DNA of 64,000 nt, taken from Fulvimarina sp039652615 (GTDB lineage: Bacteria; Pseudomonadota; Alphaproteobacteria; Rhizobiales; Rhizobiaceae). The stretch lies in the NCBI RefSeq assembly GCF_039652615.1, contig NZ_JBDJAC010000001.1, positions 682,001 to 746,000 of the forward strand, read 5' to 3'. Positions 53,874-63,760 of the stretch are shown piece by piece. The notes beneath the pieces are model-generated. The model was not told the origin of the DNA. It did not search any database and worked only from the letters and a program-made list of their open reading frames with translations. The position numbers and the translations under genes were made by a program. Numbering within the stretch: position 1 is the first letter of the stretch; every line of letters begins with the position of its first letter.

Positions 53874-55964
53874 TTGCTCCTGACGCCCCGGTCTCGTTCT
53901 TTCTCCCGCAGCATTCTTTTTTCCGCCGCTTCAGCCCTCAGTCTCATCGTGGCGACTTCAGCATTCGCGCAGGACGGTGAAGGTCAGCCGACCACGAGCA
54001 AGCAAGCACCTGAAGCCTCTGACACAGGGTCTGCCGCTTCGACCGGCACTGGTGACGGGACTTCAGCCGGAAGCTCCACAAAGACGACCAAAGCCGATCA
54101 AGCCGGGTCGGACGGATCAGATGAAGCCGCAGCAAAGACCGATCACGGAAAGTGGCGAACCACCGTTTCGCTCATTGGCGAGTACAAATATCCGGACGAC
54201 TTCAAGCACTTCGATTACGTCAACCCGGATGCACCGGTTGGCGGGACGCTCAATGAAATCGCGCTCGGCTCCTTCGACAGCTTCAACCCGTTCATCGTTC
54301 GCGGCACGCCTCCAGCGGGCCTGCCGAATTTCGGCGGCGGCTATCTCTACGACACGCTTTTCGAGCAGTCGCCGGACGAGGCTTCCACGTCGCACGCGAT
54401 GATCGCCGAGGCCATGCGCTATCCGCCGGATTTCTCCTCCGTAACATACCGGCTCGATCCGGAGGCGCGCTGGCACGACGGAGAACCGATCACGGTCGAG
54501 GACGTGATCTGGAGCTTCAACAGGCTGAAGGAACTGCATCCTCAGTGGAACGCCTATTATCACAATATCGAAAAGGCGGAGAAAACGGGCGAGCGCGAAG
54601 TGACGTTCACCTTCGACCAGACAGGCAATCGGGAATTGCCTCAGATCGTGGGCGACATGACGGTGCTTCCCAAACACTACTGGGAAGGCACGGACGAGAA
54701 CGGGAAAAAGCGCGACATCAGCCAACCGACGAGCGTTCCGCCGCTCGGCTCGGGTCCCTACCGAATCGCGGGCTTCCAGCCCGGTCAGTCGATCGATTGG
54801 GAACGGGTGCCGGACTATTGGGGCTGGGATAAACCGACGCGCGTCGGGCGATACAATTTCGAGCGCATCGACTACACCTATTTCCGCGATGAGAGCGCCT
54901 CCTGGGAGGCGTTCAAGAAGGGCGGTCTCGAAGACTATCGACTGGAAAACTCCTCCCAGCGTTGGGCTGAAGGCTATAATTTTCCAGCTGCCGAGAACGG
55001 TGACGTCATCCAGAAGGTCGTTCCCGACGGTCAGGTGTCGTCCATGCAGGCCTATGTTCTGAACAACCGGCTGGAGAAGTTTCAGGATCGCCGCGTCCGC
55101 GAGGCGCTGACGCTGATCTACAATTTTCAGGAAATGAACCGGACGCTGTTCTACGACCTCTATCAGCGGCAGGACAGCTACTTCGACAACAGCGAGCTCG
55201 CGGCGACCGGTTTGCCGAGCGAGCGCGAGCTGAAATTCCTGGAACCGCTTCGTGGCGAAATTGCAGACGAAGTCTTCACCGAGGAATTCACCCTTCCCGA
55301 CTATACCGATCGGAGCCAATCTCGCATCTATCTGCGCGAAGCCCTGAACCTCTTCCAGGAGGCCGGCTACGAGCTCAAGGGCAACAGGTTGATCGACAGC
55401 AAGACGGGCGAGCAGTTCTCGATCGAGATGCTGGGCAACGACCCGCGCGACACGCGGACATTGGAGCCCTATGCCCGCGATCTGCGCAGACTGGGTATCG
55501 ACGTGAATATTCGCATCGTCGACTCCAACCAGTATGTGGAACGCATGCGCAATTTCGACTTTGAGATGGTTGGCATGCGCTATTATCCGCAGTCGCTCTC
55601 ACCCGGAAACGAGCAGCGCGACTTCTTTTCAAGCGAGGCGGCGGACTCCCCCGGCAGCCGCAATTATGCGGGCATCAAGAACAAGGCGGTGGATCAGCTG
55701 ATCAACAACATCGTCTATGCCGAGAACCGCAAGGATCTGGTGGCGGCGACGCGGGCGATGGATCGCGTCATGAAGTGGGAATATTACGTCGTTCCCCAGT
55801 GGAACAAGCCTGAGATCTGGCTCGCCTATTGGGACAAATTCGTCATCCCCGAGGACAGCCCGGACTATGCCGGCATCGATCCGTTCTCCTGGTGGACGAA
55901 ATCGGCGGCCGAACAGCAGGCATCGAGAGCCGAAGCGAGCGAAGCGCAAGGGACGGCGAACTGA
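53874..55964 (+). CDS. Peptide ABC transporter substrate-binding protein (SBP family 5, YejA-like), copy 1
   Basis: The 696-residue protein starts at TTG (53874) with GAGGG about 10 bases upstream; no in-frame ATG is near. The signal peptide ends AFA-QDGEG, followed by a Ser/Gly/Thr-rich linker of about 65 residues. The SBP family 5 fold follows, with signature parts YRLDPEARWHDGEPITVEDV and PPLGSGPYRIAGFQPG. It should bind oligopeptides or similar compounds in the periplasm. It heads the yej-type operon and overlaps the second binding-protein gene by one base. Confidence 0.92.
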   Translation: MLLTPRSRSFSRSILFSAASALSLIVATSAFAQDGEGQPTTSKQAPEASDTGSAASTGTGDGTSAGSSTKTTKADQAGSDGSDEAAAKTDHGKWRTTVSLIGEYKYPDDFKHFDYVNPDAPVGGTLNEIALGSFDSFNPFIVRGTPPAGLPNFGGGYLYDTLFEQSPDEASTSHAMIAEAMRYPPDFSSVTYRLDPEARWHDGEPITVEDVIWSFNRLKELHPQWNAYYHNIEKAEKTGEREVTFTFDQTGNRELPQIVGDMTVLPKHYWEGTDENGKKRDISQPTSVPPLGSGPYRIAGFQPGQSIDWERVPDYWGWDKPTRVGRYNFERIDYTYFRDESASWEAFKKGGLEDYRLENSSQRWAEGYNFPAAENGDVIQKVVPDGQVSSMQAYVLNNRLEKFQDRRVREALTLIYNFQEMNRTLFYDLYQRQDSYFDNSELAATGLPSERELKFLEPLRGEIADEVFTEEFTLPDYTDRSQSRIYLREALNLFQEAGYELKGNRLIDSKTGEQFSIEMLGNDPRDTRTLEPYARDLRRLGIDVNIRIVDSNQYVERMRNFDFEMVGMRYYPQSLSPGNEQRDFFSSEAADSPGSRNYAGIKNKAVDQLINNIVYAENRKDLVAATRAMDRVMKWEYYVVPQWNKPEIWLAYWDKFVIPEDSPDYAGIDPFSWWTKSAAEQQASRAEASEAQGTAN

Positions 55965-57847
55965 TGGCGGGAGCGTTGACGCATCTGACCCGTCGGCGGT
56001 TTGGACAGCTGGTCATGGGCTCGGCGGCAACGCTCGCCCTGCCGCTTCGCGAAGCGCTTGCCGAGGTGGAGACAGGTGTTCCGTTGCACGGGTTGTCGGC
56101 GTTCGGCGAGCTGAAATACGCCAAGGATTTTGACCATTTCGACTATGCCAACCCCGATGCACCACAAGGTGGCACATTCGCGTTTTCCGCGCCGAACTGG
56201 GCATTTAACCAATCCGTCCTGACGTTCGATACGCTGAACACGCTGGTGCTGAAGGGGAACGCCCCTCCACGCATGAACCTTCTCTACGAAGGCTTGATGA
56301 CCAGCAGCCTCGATGAGCCCGATGCTATCTATGGCGCGATCGCGGAGACTGTCACCGTTTCGCAGAACCGCCTCGAATTCGACTTTGAATTGAGGCCTGA
56401 AGCGAGGTTTTCGACCGGTGACACCGTTACACCGGACGATGTCGTCTTTTCCTACGAGACGCTCGCCGAAAATGGTCATCCGTCGATCCAGATCGCACTG
56501 AGAGATTTCAAATCCGCCGAGGTTCTCGACGAGCGGAGGGTTCGGATCGCCTTTGGCGAAAACCAGAACTATCAGGATGCGATCGGTGTCCTGTCGCTGC
56601 CGATCCTTTCCAAGGCGTTTTTCGAAGGGCGGACACTTGACGATCTGACCGACGAGATCATTCCCGGCACTGGTCGTTACACGGTCGGTCGCTACGAATT
56701 CGGGCGATTTATTGAATACGAAAAGCGCGATGACTACTGGGCCAAGGACCATGGATTTGCCAAAGGGCTCGATCATTTCCAGACTTTGAGACTCGACTTC
56801 TTCCGTGAGCGCCAGACGGCTCTGGAAGCGTTCAAGAAGGGCCTCATCACGTTCCGCGAGGAGTTCACCTCGAAGAGTTGGGCAACGGAGTACAATTTCC
56901 CGGCGATCGCGAGCGGCGAGATCGTCAAGCGGGAGTTTCCAGCGGAACTGTTTCCGAAGTTTCAGTGCTGGGCTTTGAACCAGCGCCGGGAAAGGTTCTC
57001 CGATACGCGTGTCAGGCGCGCCATCAACCTGTGCTTCGACTTCGTCTGGACCAATCAAAACATGTTCTACGGCCTCTACGAGCACTCGGACTCCTGCTTC
57101 GAAAATTCAGACTTCAAAGCTGAAGGCATGCCGTCTCAGGCCGAACTCGCCCTACTCGAACCTTTGCGCGGCGAAATTCCTGAGGAAGTGTTTGGCGAAC
57201 CCTGGACCCAGCCGGTCTCCGACGGGTCGGGCCGCGATCGCGAGCATTTGCGAGCAGCGCTGGCTTTGCTCCAGGAGGCAGGATACGAGCGGCAGGGTGG
57301 GCGGATCCTCGACAAGAGCGGACAGCCTTTCCGTCTCGAATATCTCGTGGACGATCCCGGATTTGCCCGCGTCTACGGCAAATTCGTTCAAACCTGCCAG
57401 GCGATCGGGATTGATGCGTCGATCCGCGTGGTCGATGCAGCGCAATATACCGACCGCACGAATCGGTTCGATTTTGACATGATCGGCCATGCGGCCGGGA
57501 TATCCCCGACCCCAACCACTAACGGTCTGCGCTCTCTCTTCGGCAGCGAGACGGCGGACCGGCAAGGCTCGTCGAACTATCCCGGCATGAAGAGCGAGGC
57601 GGTGGACAGGTTGATCGAGCATGTCGGACGGGTGACCAGCCGCAAGGACCTGGTCACCGCGATGCGCGCACTCGACAGGGTCCTGCGCTGGCGCCTCGAC
57701 TGGATTCCCAACATTCACTCCGATGCGCACCGCGTCGCCTACTGGGATATGTTCGGATTCGATACGCCTAAGCCCGACTATGGCTGGCCGGTCGAAAGCC
57801 TCTGGTGGTTCGACAAGGAGAAGGCTGCCGCGATCGGCAAGGCCTGA
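55964..57847 (+). CDS. Peptide ABC transporter substrate-binding protein (YejA-like), copy 2
   Basis: The 627-residue paralogue of the gene before it shares the same layout: YANPDAPQGGTFAF versus YVNPDAPVGGTLNE near the start, and PEARFSTGDTVTPDDVVFSY in the family signature. Its N terminus LTRRRFGQLVMGSAATLALP has an RR followed by a hydrophobic core, which could be a Tat signal. Start TGATG overlaps the first gene's stop. The pair probably serves one permease with two specificities. Confidence 0.92.
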   Translation: MAGALTHLTRRRFGQLVMGSAATLALPLREALAEVETGVPLHGLSAFGELKYAKDFDHFDYANPDAPQGGTFAFSAPNWAFNQSVLTFDTLNTLVLKGNAPPRMNLLYEGLMTSSLDEPDAIYGAIAETVTVSQNRLEFDFELRPEARFSTGDTVTPDDVVFSYETLAENGHPSIQIALRDFKSAEVLDERRVRIAFGENQNYQDAIGVLSLPILSKAFFEGRTLDDLTDEIIPGTGRYTVGRYEFGRFIEYEKRDDYWAKDHGFAKGLDHFQTLRLDFFRERQTALEAFKKGLITFREEFTSKSWATEYNFPAIASGEIVKREFPAELFPKFQCWALNQRRERFSDTRVRRAINLCFDFVWTNQNMFYGLYEHSDSCFENSDFKAEGMPSQAELALLEPLRGEIPEEVFGEPWTQPVSDGSGRDREHLRAALALLQEAGYERQGGRILDKSGQPFRLEYLVDDPGFARVYGKFVQTCQAIGIDASIRVVDAAQYTDRTNRFDFDMIGHAAGISPTPTTNGLRSLFGSETADRQGSSNYPGMKSEAVDRLIEHVGRVTSRKDLVTAMRALDRVLRWRLDWIPNIHSDAHRVAYWDMFGFDTPKPDYGWPVESLWWFDKEKAAAIGKA

Positions 57848-58011
57848 GCCAGCGTCGCAACCCTATTGTCTTCTCGCGGGGCGCCGCCATTATCGCTCCG
57901 TTTTGCCCTTTGGCGCCAGCCTGCTAGTGAGGGCGAACCGACACAGTTTGGAACGCTTCGCCGCCCATTCGTCGGTTCCATGGCGTAACCGTTCAGGAGA
58001 ATGACCCCCGC

Positions 58012-59145
58012 ATGGGTGCCTATGTCCTCCGCCGTCTGCTTTTGATGATACCGACGCTGGTCGGCATCATGGCGATTTCCTTCATCGTCATACAGTTCGC
58101 GCCGGGAGGACCGATCGAGCAGGTCATCGCGACGCTTCAGGGCGACGCAGGTAGCGCGACCGACCGTGTGTCCGGCGGTGGCGGCGGCGATTTTGGCGGC
58201 GGCGGACAGGGCGGCGACAGCTCCAGCTATCGTGGCGCTCAAGGCCTCGATCCGGAATTCATCCAGCGTCTCGAGCAGCAGTTCGGCTTCGACCGCCCTC
58301 CCCTCGAACGCTTTGGCAAAATGCTCTGGGATTACGCCCGCTTTGATTTCGGCGAGAGTTATTTCCGCTCGATCTCGGTTTGGGAGCTGATCCTCGAAAA
58401 GATGCCGGTGTCGATCTCGCTCGGTATCTGGATCACGCTTCTCTCCTATCTGATCTCGATCCCGCTCGGGATCCGCAAGGCGCTGCACGACGGGTCGAGT
58501 TTCGATATCTGGACCTCGGGAATCGTGATCGTCGCCTATGCAATTCCCGGCTTTCTGTTCGCCGTTCTGCTCATCGTGCTCTTTGCCGGCGGTTCATTCT
58601 TCGACTGGTTCCCGCTACGAGGCCTGCTCTCCGACGGAATCGACGGACGATGGTGCGCGCCCTGGTCGCCGGTGTTTGATCTGCCGAATTGCGCGACCCG
58701 CGTCGTACCGGACTATTTCTGGCATCTGACACTGCCGCTGATCGCGCTCGCGCTTTCGGCCTTCGCGACGACGACGCTGCTGACCAAGAACTCGTTCCTC
58801 GACGAGATCCGCAAGCAGTATGTGACGACGGCGCGCGCAAAGGGGCTCACCGAGCGGCGCGTTCTCTACGGCCACGTCTTTCGCAATGCGATGCTCATCA
58901 TCGTCGCCGGCTTTCCGGGCGCCTTCATTGCCGCCTTCTTTTCCGGCTCGCTGCTGATCGAGACGATCTTCTCTCTCGACGGACTTGGATATCTTGGTTT
59001 CCAGTCGATCTATCAGCGCGACTATCCGGTGGTTTTCGGTACGCTCTACATCTTCTCGCTGATCGGCCTCGTGACGACGCTGATCTCCGATCTCACCTAT
59101 ACCTGGATCGATCCGCGGATCGACTTCGAGAGCCGGGAGGTCTGA
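58012..59145 (+). CDS. Peptide ABC transporter permease, YejB-like
   Basis: The 377-residue inner-membrane permease has six helices, the first at residues 8-28. The EAA-type cytoplasmic loop reads KQYVTTARAKGLTERRVLYG near residue 275. The glycine-rich insert SGGGGGDFGGGGQGGD near residue 57 and the overall length are typical of YejB. It is followed by yejE-type after three bases. There are 164 nt between the second binding protein and this gene, with a good ribosome site (CAGGAG). Confidence 0.93.
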   Translation: MGAYVLRRLLLMIPTLVGIMAISFIVIQFAPGGPIEQVIATLQGDAGSATDRVSGGGGGDFGGGGQGGDSSSYRGAQGLDPEFIQRLEQQFGFDRPPLERFGKMLWDYARFDFGESYFRSISVWELILEKMPVSISLGIWITLLSYLISIPLGIRKALHDGSSFDIWTSGIVIVAYAIPGFLFAVLLIVLFAGGSFFDWFPLRGLLSDGIDGRWCAPWSPVFDLPNCATRVVPDYFWHLTLPLIALALSAFATTTLLTKNSFLDEIRKQYVTTARAKGLTERRVLYGHVFRNAMLIIVAGFPGAFIAAFFSGSLLIETIFSLDGLGYLGFQSIYQRDYPVVFGTLYIFSLIGLVTTLISDLTYTWIDPRIDFESREV

Positions 59146-59148
59146 GCG

Positions 59149-60384
59149 ATGGATGACGCCATGAAGGACCGCCTGAAGAACGATCCGTCACACAGGCAGG
59201 AGCATGACGACGAGCGCTCGGCCGAGATTGCGCGCGAGCAAACGAGCGGCATCGCGCAGATGGCGCCGGAATCCGAGTTCGTGAAGCGGCCGAAGCTCTC
59301 CCCGCTCAACAAGAGACGCTGGCAGAACTTCAAGGCGAACCGACGCGGATACTGGTCGCTCTGGATCTTCCTGATCCTCTTCATTCTGACCAGCTTTGCC
59401 GAACTGATCGCCAACGACAAACCTCTCCTCGTCTCCTACAAGGGTGAGTTCTACTATCCGATCGTCGTCGATTATCCGGAAGAGGTGTTTGGCGGCTTCC
59501 TGCCGGTGACCAACTATCGCGATCCGTTCGTGCAGGATGAGATCGACGCCAATGGCTGGGAAATCTGGCCGCCGATCCGGTACTCCTATCAGACGGTCAA
59601 CAACGAAATCCCCTCGCCCGCGCCCTCGCCACCCGCATGGACGATGAGCGAGGAGGAAGCGTGCTCGCGTTACCCGGACGGGGTAAACGACAAGAACTGC
59701 ACCTTCGGCAACATGAACTGGCTCGGCACCGACGATCAGGGCCGGGATGTGGTTGCGCGCCTGATCTACGGATTCCGAATCTCGGTGCTGTTCGGTCTGA
59801 TCCTGACTGCAGCTTCAGCGGTGATCGGCGTCGCGGCCGGTGCGGTCCAGGGCTATTTCGGCGGCTGGACGGACCTGATCTTCCAGCGTTTCATCGAAAT
59901 CTGGTCGTCGATCCCGGTGCTCTATCTCCTGCTGATCATCGCCGCTATCCTGCCTCCGGGCTTCTGGATTTTGCTCGGGATCATGCTCCTCTTCTCATGG
60001 GTCGCCTTCGTCGGGGTGGTACGTGCCGAATTCCTGCGCGCCCGAAACTTCGAATATGTCAGTGCGGCCCGCGCTCTCGGTGTCGGTGATCTGACGATCA
60101 TGTGGCGGCATCTTCTGCCGAACGCCATGGTCGCGACGCTGACCTTCCTTCCCTTCATCCTCAACGGCTCGATCACGACGCTAACCTCGCTCGACTTCCT
60201 GGGCTTCGGTCTTCCGCCCGGTTCGCCATCGCTCGGAGAGCTTCTTGCCCAGGGCAAGAACAATCTTCAGGCTCCGTGGCTGGGCTTTTCCGGCTTCATC
60301 GTGATCAGCCTCATGCTATCGCTGCTGGTCTTTATCGGTGAAGCGGTTCGCGACGCCTTCGACCCACGCAAGAGCTTCGGCTGA
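59149..60384 (+). CDS. Peptide ABC transporter permease, YejE-like
   Basis: The 411-residue permease has an unusually hydrophilic N-terminal 60 residues and a large periplasmic loop (about 90-185) between helices 1 and 2, as in YejE/OppC permeases. The motif NWLGTDDQGRDVVARLIYG and an EAA loop FEYVSAARALGVGDLTIMWR are clear. Its stop overlaps the start of the CDF gene (TGATG), so the CDF gene is firmly in the operon. Confidence 0.93.
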   Translation: MDDAMKDRLKNDPSHRQEHDDERSAEIAREQTSGIAQMAPESEFVKRPKLSPLNKRRWQNFKANRRGYWSLWIFLILFILTSFAELIANDKPLLVSYKGEFYYPIVVDYPEEVFGGFLPVTNYRDPFVQDEIDANGWEIWPPIRYSYQTVNNEIPSPAPSPPAWTMSEEEACSRYPDGVNDKNCTFGNMNWLGTDDQGRDVVARLIYGFRISVLFGLILTAASAVIGVAAGAVQGYFGGWTDLIFQRFIEIWSSIPVLYLLLIIAAILPPGFWILLGIMLLFSWVAFVGVVRAEFLRARNFEYVSAARALGVGDLTIMWRHLLPNAMVATLTFLPFILNGSITTLTSLDFLGFGLPPGSPSLGELLAQGKNNLQAPWLGFSGFIVISLMLSLLVFIGEAVRDAFDPRKSFG

Positions 60385-61418
60385 TGAGCGATCACAAACA
60401 CGGCCACGGCTCGCACGATCACGGGCATGACCATTCCGGCCATTCGCATTCGCACGGCTTCAAGGGTCACGCCCATGGAGCCAATGAAAAGCGGATTGCG
60501 ATCGCGGCGGTCCTGACCGGCACTTTCATGCTGGTGGAGGTGGTGGGCGGTCTCATCTCCGGCTCACTCGCCCTCCTCGCCGATGCCGGTCACATGCTGA
60601 CCGATTTCGCTGCCCTGACGCTCGGCTATTTTGCGTTTCGCCTCTCCCGGAAACCAGGCGATGCGAAGCGCACCTATGGCTACGACCGGTTCGAGGTTCT
60701 GGTCGCCTTCGTCAACGGGCTCGCTCTTTTCATGATAGCCGGCTTTATCGCTTACGAGGCGATCGTCCGGCTGATGTCGCCGGACGAGATTCTGGGCGAC
60801 ACCATGATGGCCGTCGCCGTCGCCGGCCTAATCGTCAATATCGCGGTCTTCTTCATTCTCCACGGCGCTGATCGCGACAATCTCAATATTCGCGGCGCGG
60901 TCCTCCATGTTCTGGGAGACCTTCTTGGCTCCGTCGCCGCGATCGTTGCCGCTGGCATCATCATCTGGACCGGCTGGATGCCGATCGATCCGATTCTGTC
61001 GGTTCTCGTCTCGATCATCATCCTCGTTGCGGCCTATAGGCTCGTCCGCGATGCGGGGCATGTTCTGCTGGAAGGCACGCCGCAAGAAATCGACGTCAAG
61101 GCGCTGAAGACGGCACTCGTCTCTTCGGTGGACGGCCTGGTAGAGGTTCATCACGTGCACATCTGGTCGCTGACGCCGGAGCGCCCGATGGCAACGCTGC
61201 ACGCCTGTATCGAAGAAAACGCCGATGGACCGAATATCATCCGCGCGATCAAGGCAAAGCTGAAAGAGCGTTTTTCGATCGAGCATGCGACCGTGGAGAT
61301 CGAATACGAAAACTGCGCCGACCACACATTGCACGATGCGGGGCACAGCCACCGACCGCAAAGCGATCACGCGCCGGACTCAGACACAGTATTACCCACC
61401 TCCGCTCAGCCCGCCTGA
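60384..61418 (+). CDS. Cation diffusion facilitator (zinc-type exporter)
   Basis: The 344-residue protein starts with a His-rich cytoplasmic stretch (residues 3-33, HGHGSHDHGHDHSGHSHSHG). Six membrane helices and a C-terminal metal-sensing domain follow. Helix II has LLADAGHMLTDFAAL and helix V HVLGDLLGSVAA, giving the HxxxD pairs of a Zn/Cd-type CDF. VEVHHVHIWSLTPERPM near 255 is the cytoplasmic His site. It is inserted between the permease and ATPase genes of a peptide importer, a rare position. The natural role is zinc (or cobalt/cadmium) efflux. Confidence 0.93.
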   Translation: MSDHKHGHGSHDHGHDHSGHSHSHGFKGHAHGANEKRIAIAAVLTGTFMLVEVVGGLISGSLALLADAGHMLTDFAALTLGYFAFRLSRKPGDAKRTYGYDRFEVLVAFVNGLALFMIAGFIAYEAIVRLMSPDEILGDTMMAVAVAGLIVNIAVFFILHGADRDNLNIRGAVLHVLGDLLGSVAAIVAAGIIIWTGWMPIDPILSVLVSIIILVAAYRLVRDAGHVLLEGTPQEIDVKALKTALVSSVDGLVEVHHVHIWSLTPERPMATLHACIEENADGPNIIRAIKAKLKERFSIEHATVEIEYENCADHTLHDAGHSHRPQSDHAPDSDTVLPTSAQPA

Positions 61419-61449
61419 AGCCGACCCAATCTTCCAAGGACATGCAGCC

Positions 61450-63105
61450 GTGAGCGAGACGCAAACGAAGATCAAGAGCGAGAAGCCGATCCTGACGGTC
61501 GAGGACTTGCAGGTGGCCTTCACCCAAGGCGGCAACACGCAGATCGCGGTCGGCGGCGTTTCGTTCTCGATCGCACCCGGCGAGACTCTCGCGCTGGTCG
61601 GTGAGTCGGGCTCGGGCAAATCGGTTTCGGCGATGTCGATCCTGAAGCTGCTGCCCTACCCTGCCGCAAGCCATCCCGGCGGCGCCATTCATTTCGACGG
61701 TCTGGACCTGTTGAATGCGTCGGACGAGAACCTGCGCAAGACGCGCGGCAACAGGATTTCGGTCATCTTCCAGGAGCCGATGAGCTCACTCAATCCGCTG
61801 CACTCGATCGAGAAGCAGGTGACGGAAGTTCTGCGGATCCATCGCGGCATGCGGGACGAACCGGCCCGAAAGCGCACTCTGGAACTCCTGCATCAGGTCG
61901 GCATTCGCGATCCCGAAAAGCGGCTGAACGCCTATCCGCATCAGCTCTCCGGCGGCCAGCGCCAGCGTGTGATGATCGCGATGGCGCTCGCCAACGAGCC
62001 GGATCTTCTCATTGCGGACGAGCCGACGACTGCGCTCGACGTGACGGTACAGGCGCAGATTCTCGAGCTCCTGAACAAGTTGCAACGCGAGAACGGCATG
62101 GCGATGCTGTTCATCACCCACGACCTCGGCATCGTGCGGAAGATCGCCGACCGGGTATGCGTGATGACGAAGGGCAGGATCGTCGAGGAAGGGCAGACGC
62201 GGGAAATCTTCGAGAACCCGCAGCATGACTATACCCGGCATCTGCTGGCTGCCGAGCCGAAAGGACGTCCGCCGGCGGCGAACGCCAACGCGGAAAAGGT
62301 GATGGAAGCCCGGAATGTGAAAGTCTGGTTTCCGATCAAGACGGGGTTCTTTCGTCGCACCACCGATCACGTGAAGGCCGTCGACGGCATAGATCTGACC
62401 GTTCGCGCGGGACAGACGGTGGGCGTGGTCGGCGAATCGGGATCGGGCAAGACGACCCTCGGACTGGCGCTCACGCGGATGATATCCTCCACAGGCGAGA
62501 TCGTCTTCGACGGACAACGGATAGACCAGCTTTCGATCAAGGAGATGAAGCCGCTCCGGGAGAAGATCCAGATCGTCTTTCAGGATCCCTTCGGCTCGCT
62601 CTCGCCGCGCATGCCGGTAGCCGACATCATTTCAGAGGGCCTTCGCATTCACGAACCCAAGCTTTCGAGAGATGAGCGGGACGAGCGCGTGGTTCAGGCC
62701 CTGAAAGAGACCGGGCTCGACCCGGCGACCCGCTTCCGCTTCCCTCACGAATTCTCGGGCGGCCAGCGCCAGCGCATCGCGATCGCCCGTGCCATGGTGC
62801 TCAATCCGCGCTTCGTGATGCTGGACGAGCCGACCAGCGCCCTCGATATGAGCGTTCAGGCGCAGGTCGTCGACCTGCTGCGGGATCTGCAGGAAAAGCA
62901 TAATCTCGCCTATCTATTCATCAGTCACGACCTGAAGGTCGTTCGCGCTCTGGCCAACGAGGTCATCGTCATGCGCAATGGCGAGGTGGTTGAACGCGGC
63001 TCGGCAGACCAGATCTTCGACGCGCCGCAGACCGACTATACCAAGGCCCTGATGGCCGCAGCCTTCGATATCGAGACTCGACATACAGGAGCCGTTTCGC
63101 AATGA
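61450..63105 (+). CDS. Peptide ABC transporter ATP-binding protein, YejF-like (two NBDs)
   Basis: The GTG at 61450 (AAGGA upstream) gives 551 residues. Two ATPase domains are fused: Walker A GESGSGKSVSAMSILK near 50 and GESGSGKTTLGLALTR near 330. Signatures are QLSGGQRQRVMIAMAL and FSGGQRQRIAIARAM, with Walker B LLIADEPTTALDV and FVMLDEPTSALDM. The frame extends back into the CDF gene but that part is spurious. It completes the importer whose permeases lie before the CDF gene, and its end overlaps the Nudix gene by four bases. Confidence 0.94.
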   Translation: MSETQTKIKSEKPILTVEDLQVAFTQGGNTQIAVGGVSFSIAPGETLALVGESGSGKSVSAMSILKLLPYPAASHPGGAIHFDGLDLLNASDENLRKTRGNRISVIFQEPMSSLNPLHSIEKQVTEVLRIHRGMRDEPARKRTLELLHQVGIRDPEKRLNAYPHQLSGGQRQRVMIAMALANEPDLLIADEPTTALDVTVQAQILELLNKLQRENGMAMLFITHDLGIVRKIADRVCVMTKGRIVEEGQTREIFENPQHDYTRHLLAAEPKGRPPAANANAEKVMEARNVKVWFPIKTGFFRRTTDHVKAVDGIDLTVRAGQTVGVVGESGSGKTTLGLALTRMISSTGEIVFDGQRIDQLSIKEMKPLREKIQIVFQDPFGSLSPRMPVADIISEGLRIHEPKLSRDERDERVVQALKETGLDPATRFRFPHEFSGGQRQRIAIARAMVLNPRFVMLDEPTSALDMSVQAQVVDLLRDLQEKHNLAYLFISHDLKVVRALANEVIVMRNGEVVERGSADQIFDAPQTDYTKALMAAAFDIETRHTGAVSQ

Positions 63106-63755
63106 GCCCGCACTCCTATCGCGATCAGCTGGCCGATCAGCCGCTCGACTTCGAGATCAAGCACAAAGAGCCGATCGCGGATGGCTTCTGGCCGTATACG
63201 CGCACTGTCCTCGAGCATGAAAGGTTCGACGGCGTAACACGCGCGACGGGCGTGCAGCGCGATTTTCTGGAGACCGGAGAGGTCGTGGTGGTCATTCCCT
63301 ATGACCCGAAGACCGATTCGATCGCGGTCATCCGCCAGTTCCGCATCGGGTCAGCGATCGCACTGAACAAGGCGGCTGCGATCGAACTTCCTGCAGGTCT
63401 CGTCGATGCGGGCGAAGACGTCGAAACGGCCGCTGCACGGGAACTCACCGAAGAAACCGGGATGACCGCGAAGGCCATAGAGCGGTGCTTCTCGATGCTG
63501 AGCACGCCAGGGCTCACGACGGAACATGTCAACGTGTTCCTTGCCATCATCGACCCCTCGGAAATGAAGGCGCATGCGGGCAAGGCGGAAGAAGATGAAG
63601 ACATCCATCCAATCCTCACCCCCGTTGAGGACCTCCTGCGAGCCGTCGACGATGGCTGGGTGGAAAACGGTTTCCTCATCTGCTGCGTCCATTGGTTCGC
63701 GCGCAAAGGCCGTGCCCGGGCGCAAGCGCTGCTGGGCACGATCAGCGAAGACTGA
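63102..63755 (+). CDS. Nudix hydrolase, ADP-ribose pyrophosphatase-like
   Basis: The 217-residue enzyme has the Nudix box GEDVETAAARELTEETGM near residue 108 with its Glu triad, preceded by IELPAGLVDA. The pattern DSIAVIRQFRIGSAI is that of NudF/ADP-ribose pyrophosphatases. A segment LTPVEDLLRAVDDGW near the end is also usual. It overlaps yejF (ATGA), so it is read in the same operon. It ends six bases before the convergent nth stop. Confidence 0.92.
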   Translation: MSPHSYRDQLADQPLDFEIKHKEPIADGFWPYTRTVLEHERFDGVTRATGVQRDFLETGEVVVVIPYDPKTDSIAVIRQFRIGSAIALNKAAAIELPAGLVDAGEDVETAAARELTEETGMTAKAIERCFSMLSTPGLTTEHVNVFLAIIDPSEMKAHAGKAEEDEDIHPILTPVEDLLRAVDDGWVENGFLICCVHWFARKGRARAQALLGTISED

Positions 63756-63760
63756 TCGGG

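Noticed and set aside
54117..55319. A 400-codon minus-strand frame opposite the first YejA-like gene
   Set aside because: Antisense shadow of a clear binding-protein gene in the operon.
55865..57085. A 406-codon minus-strand frame opposite the second YejA-like gene
   Set aside because: Antisense shadow; the plus strand carries the family signatures.
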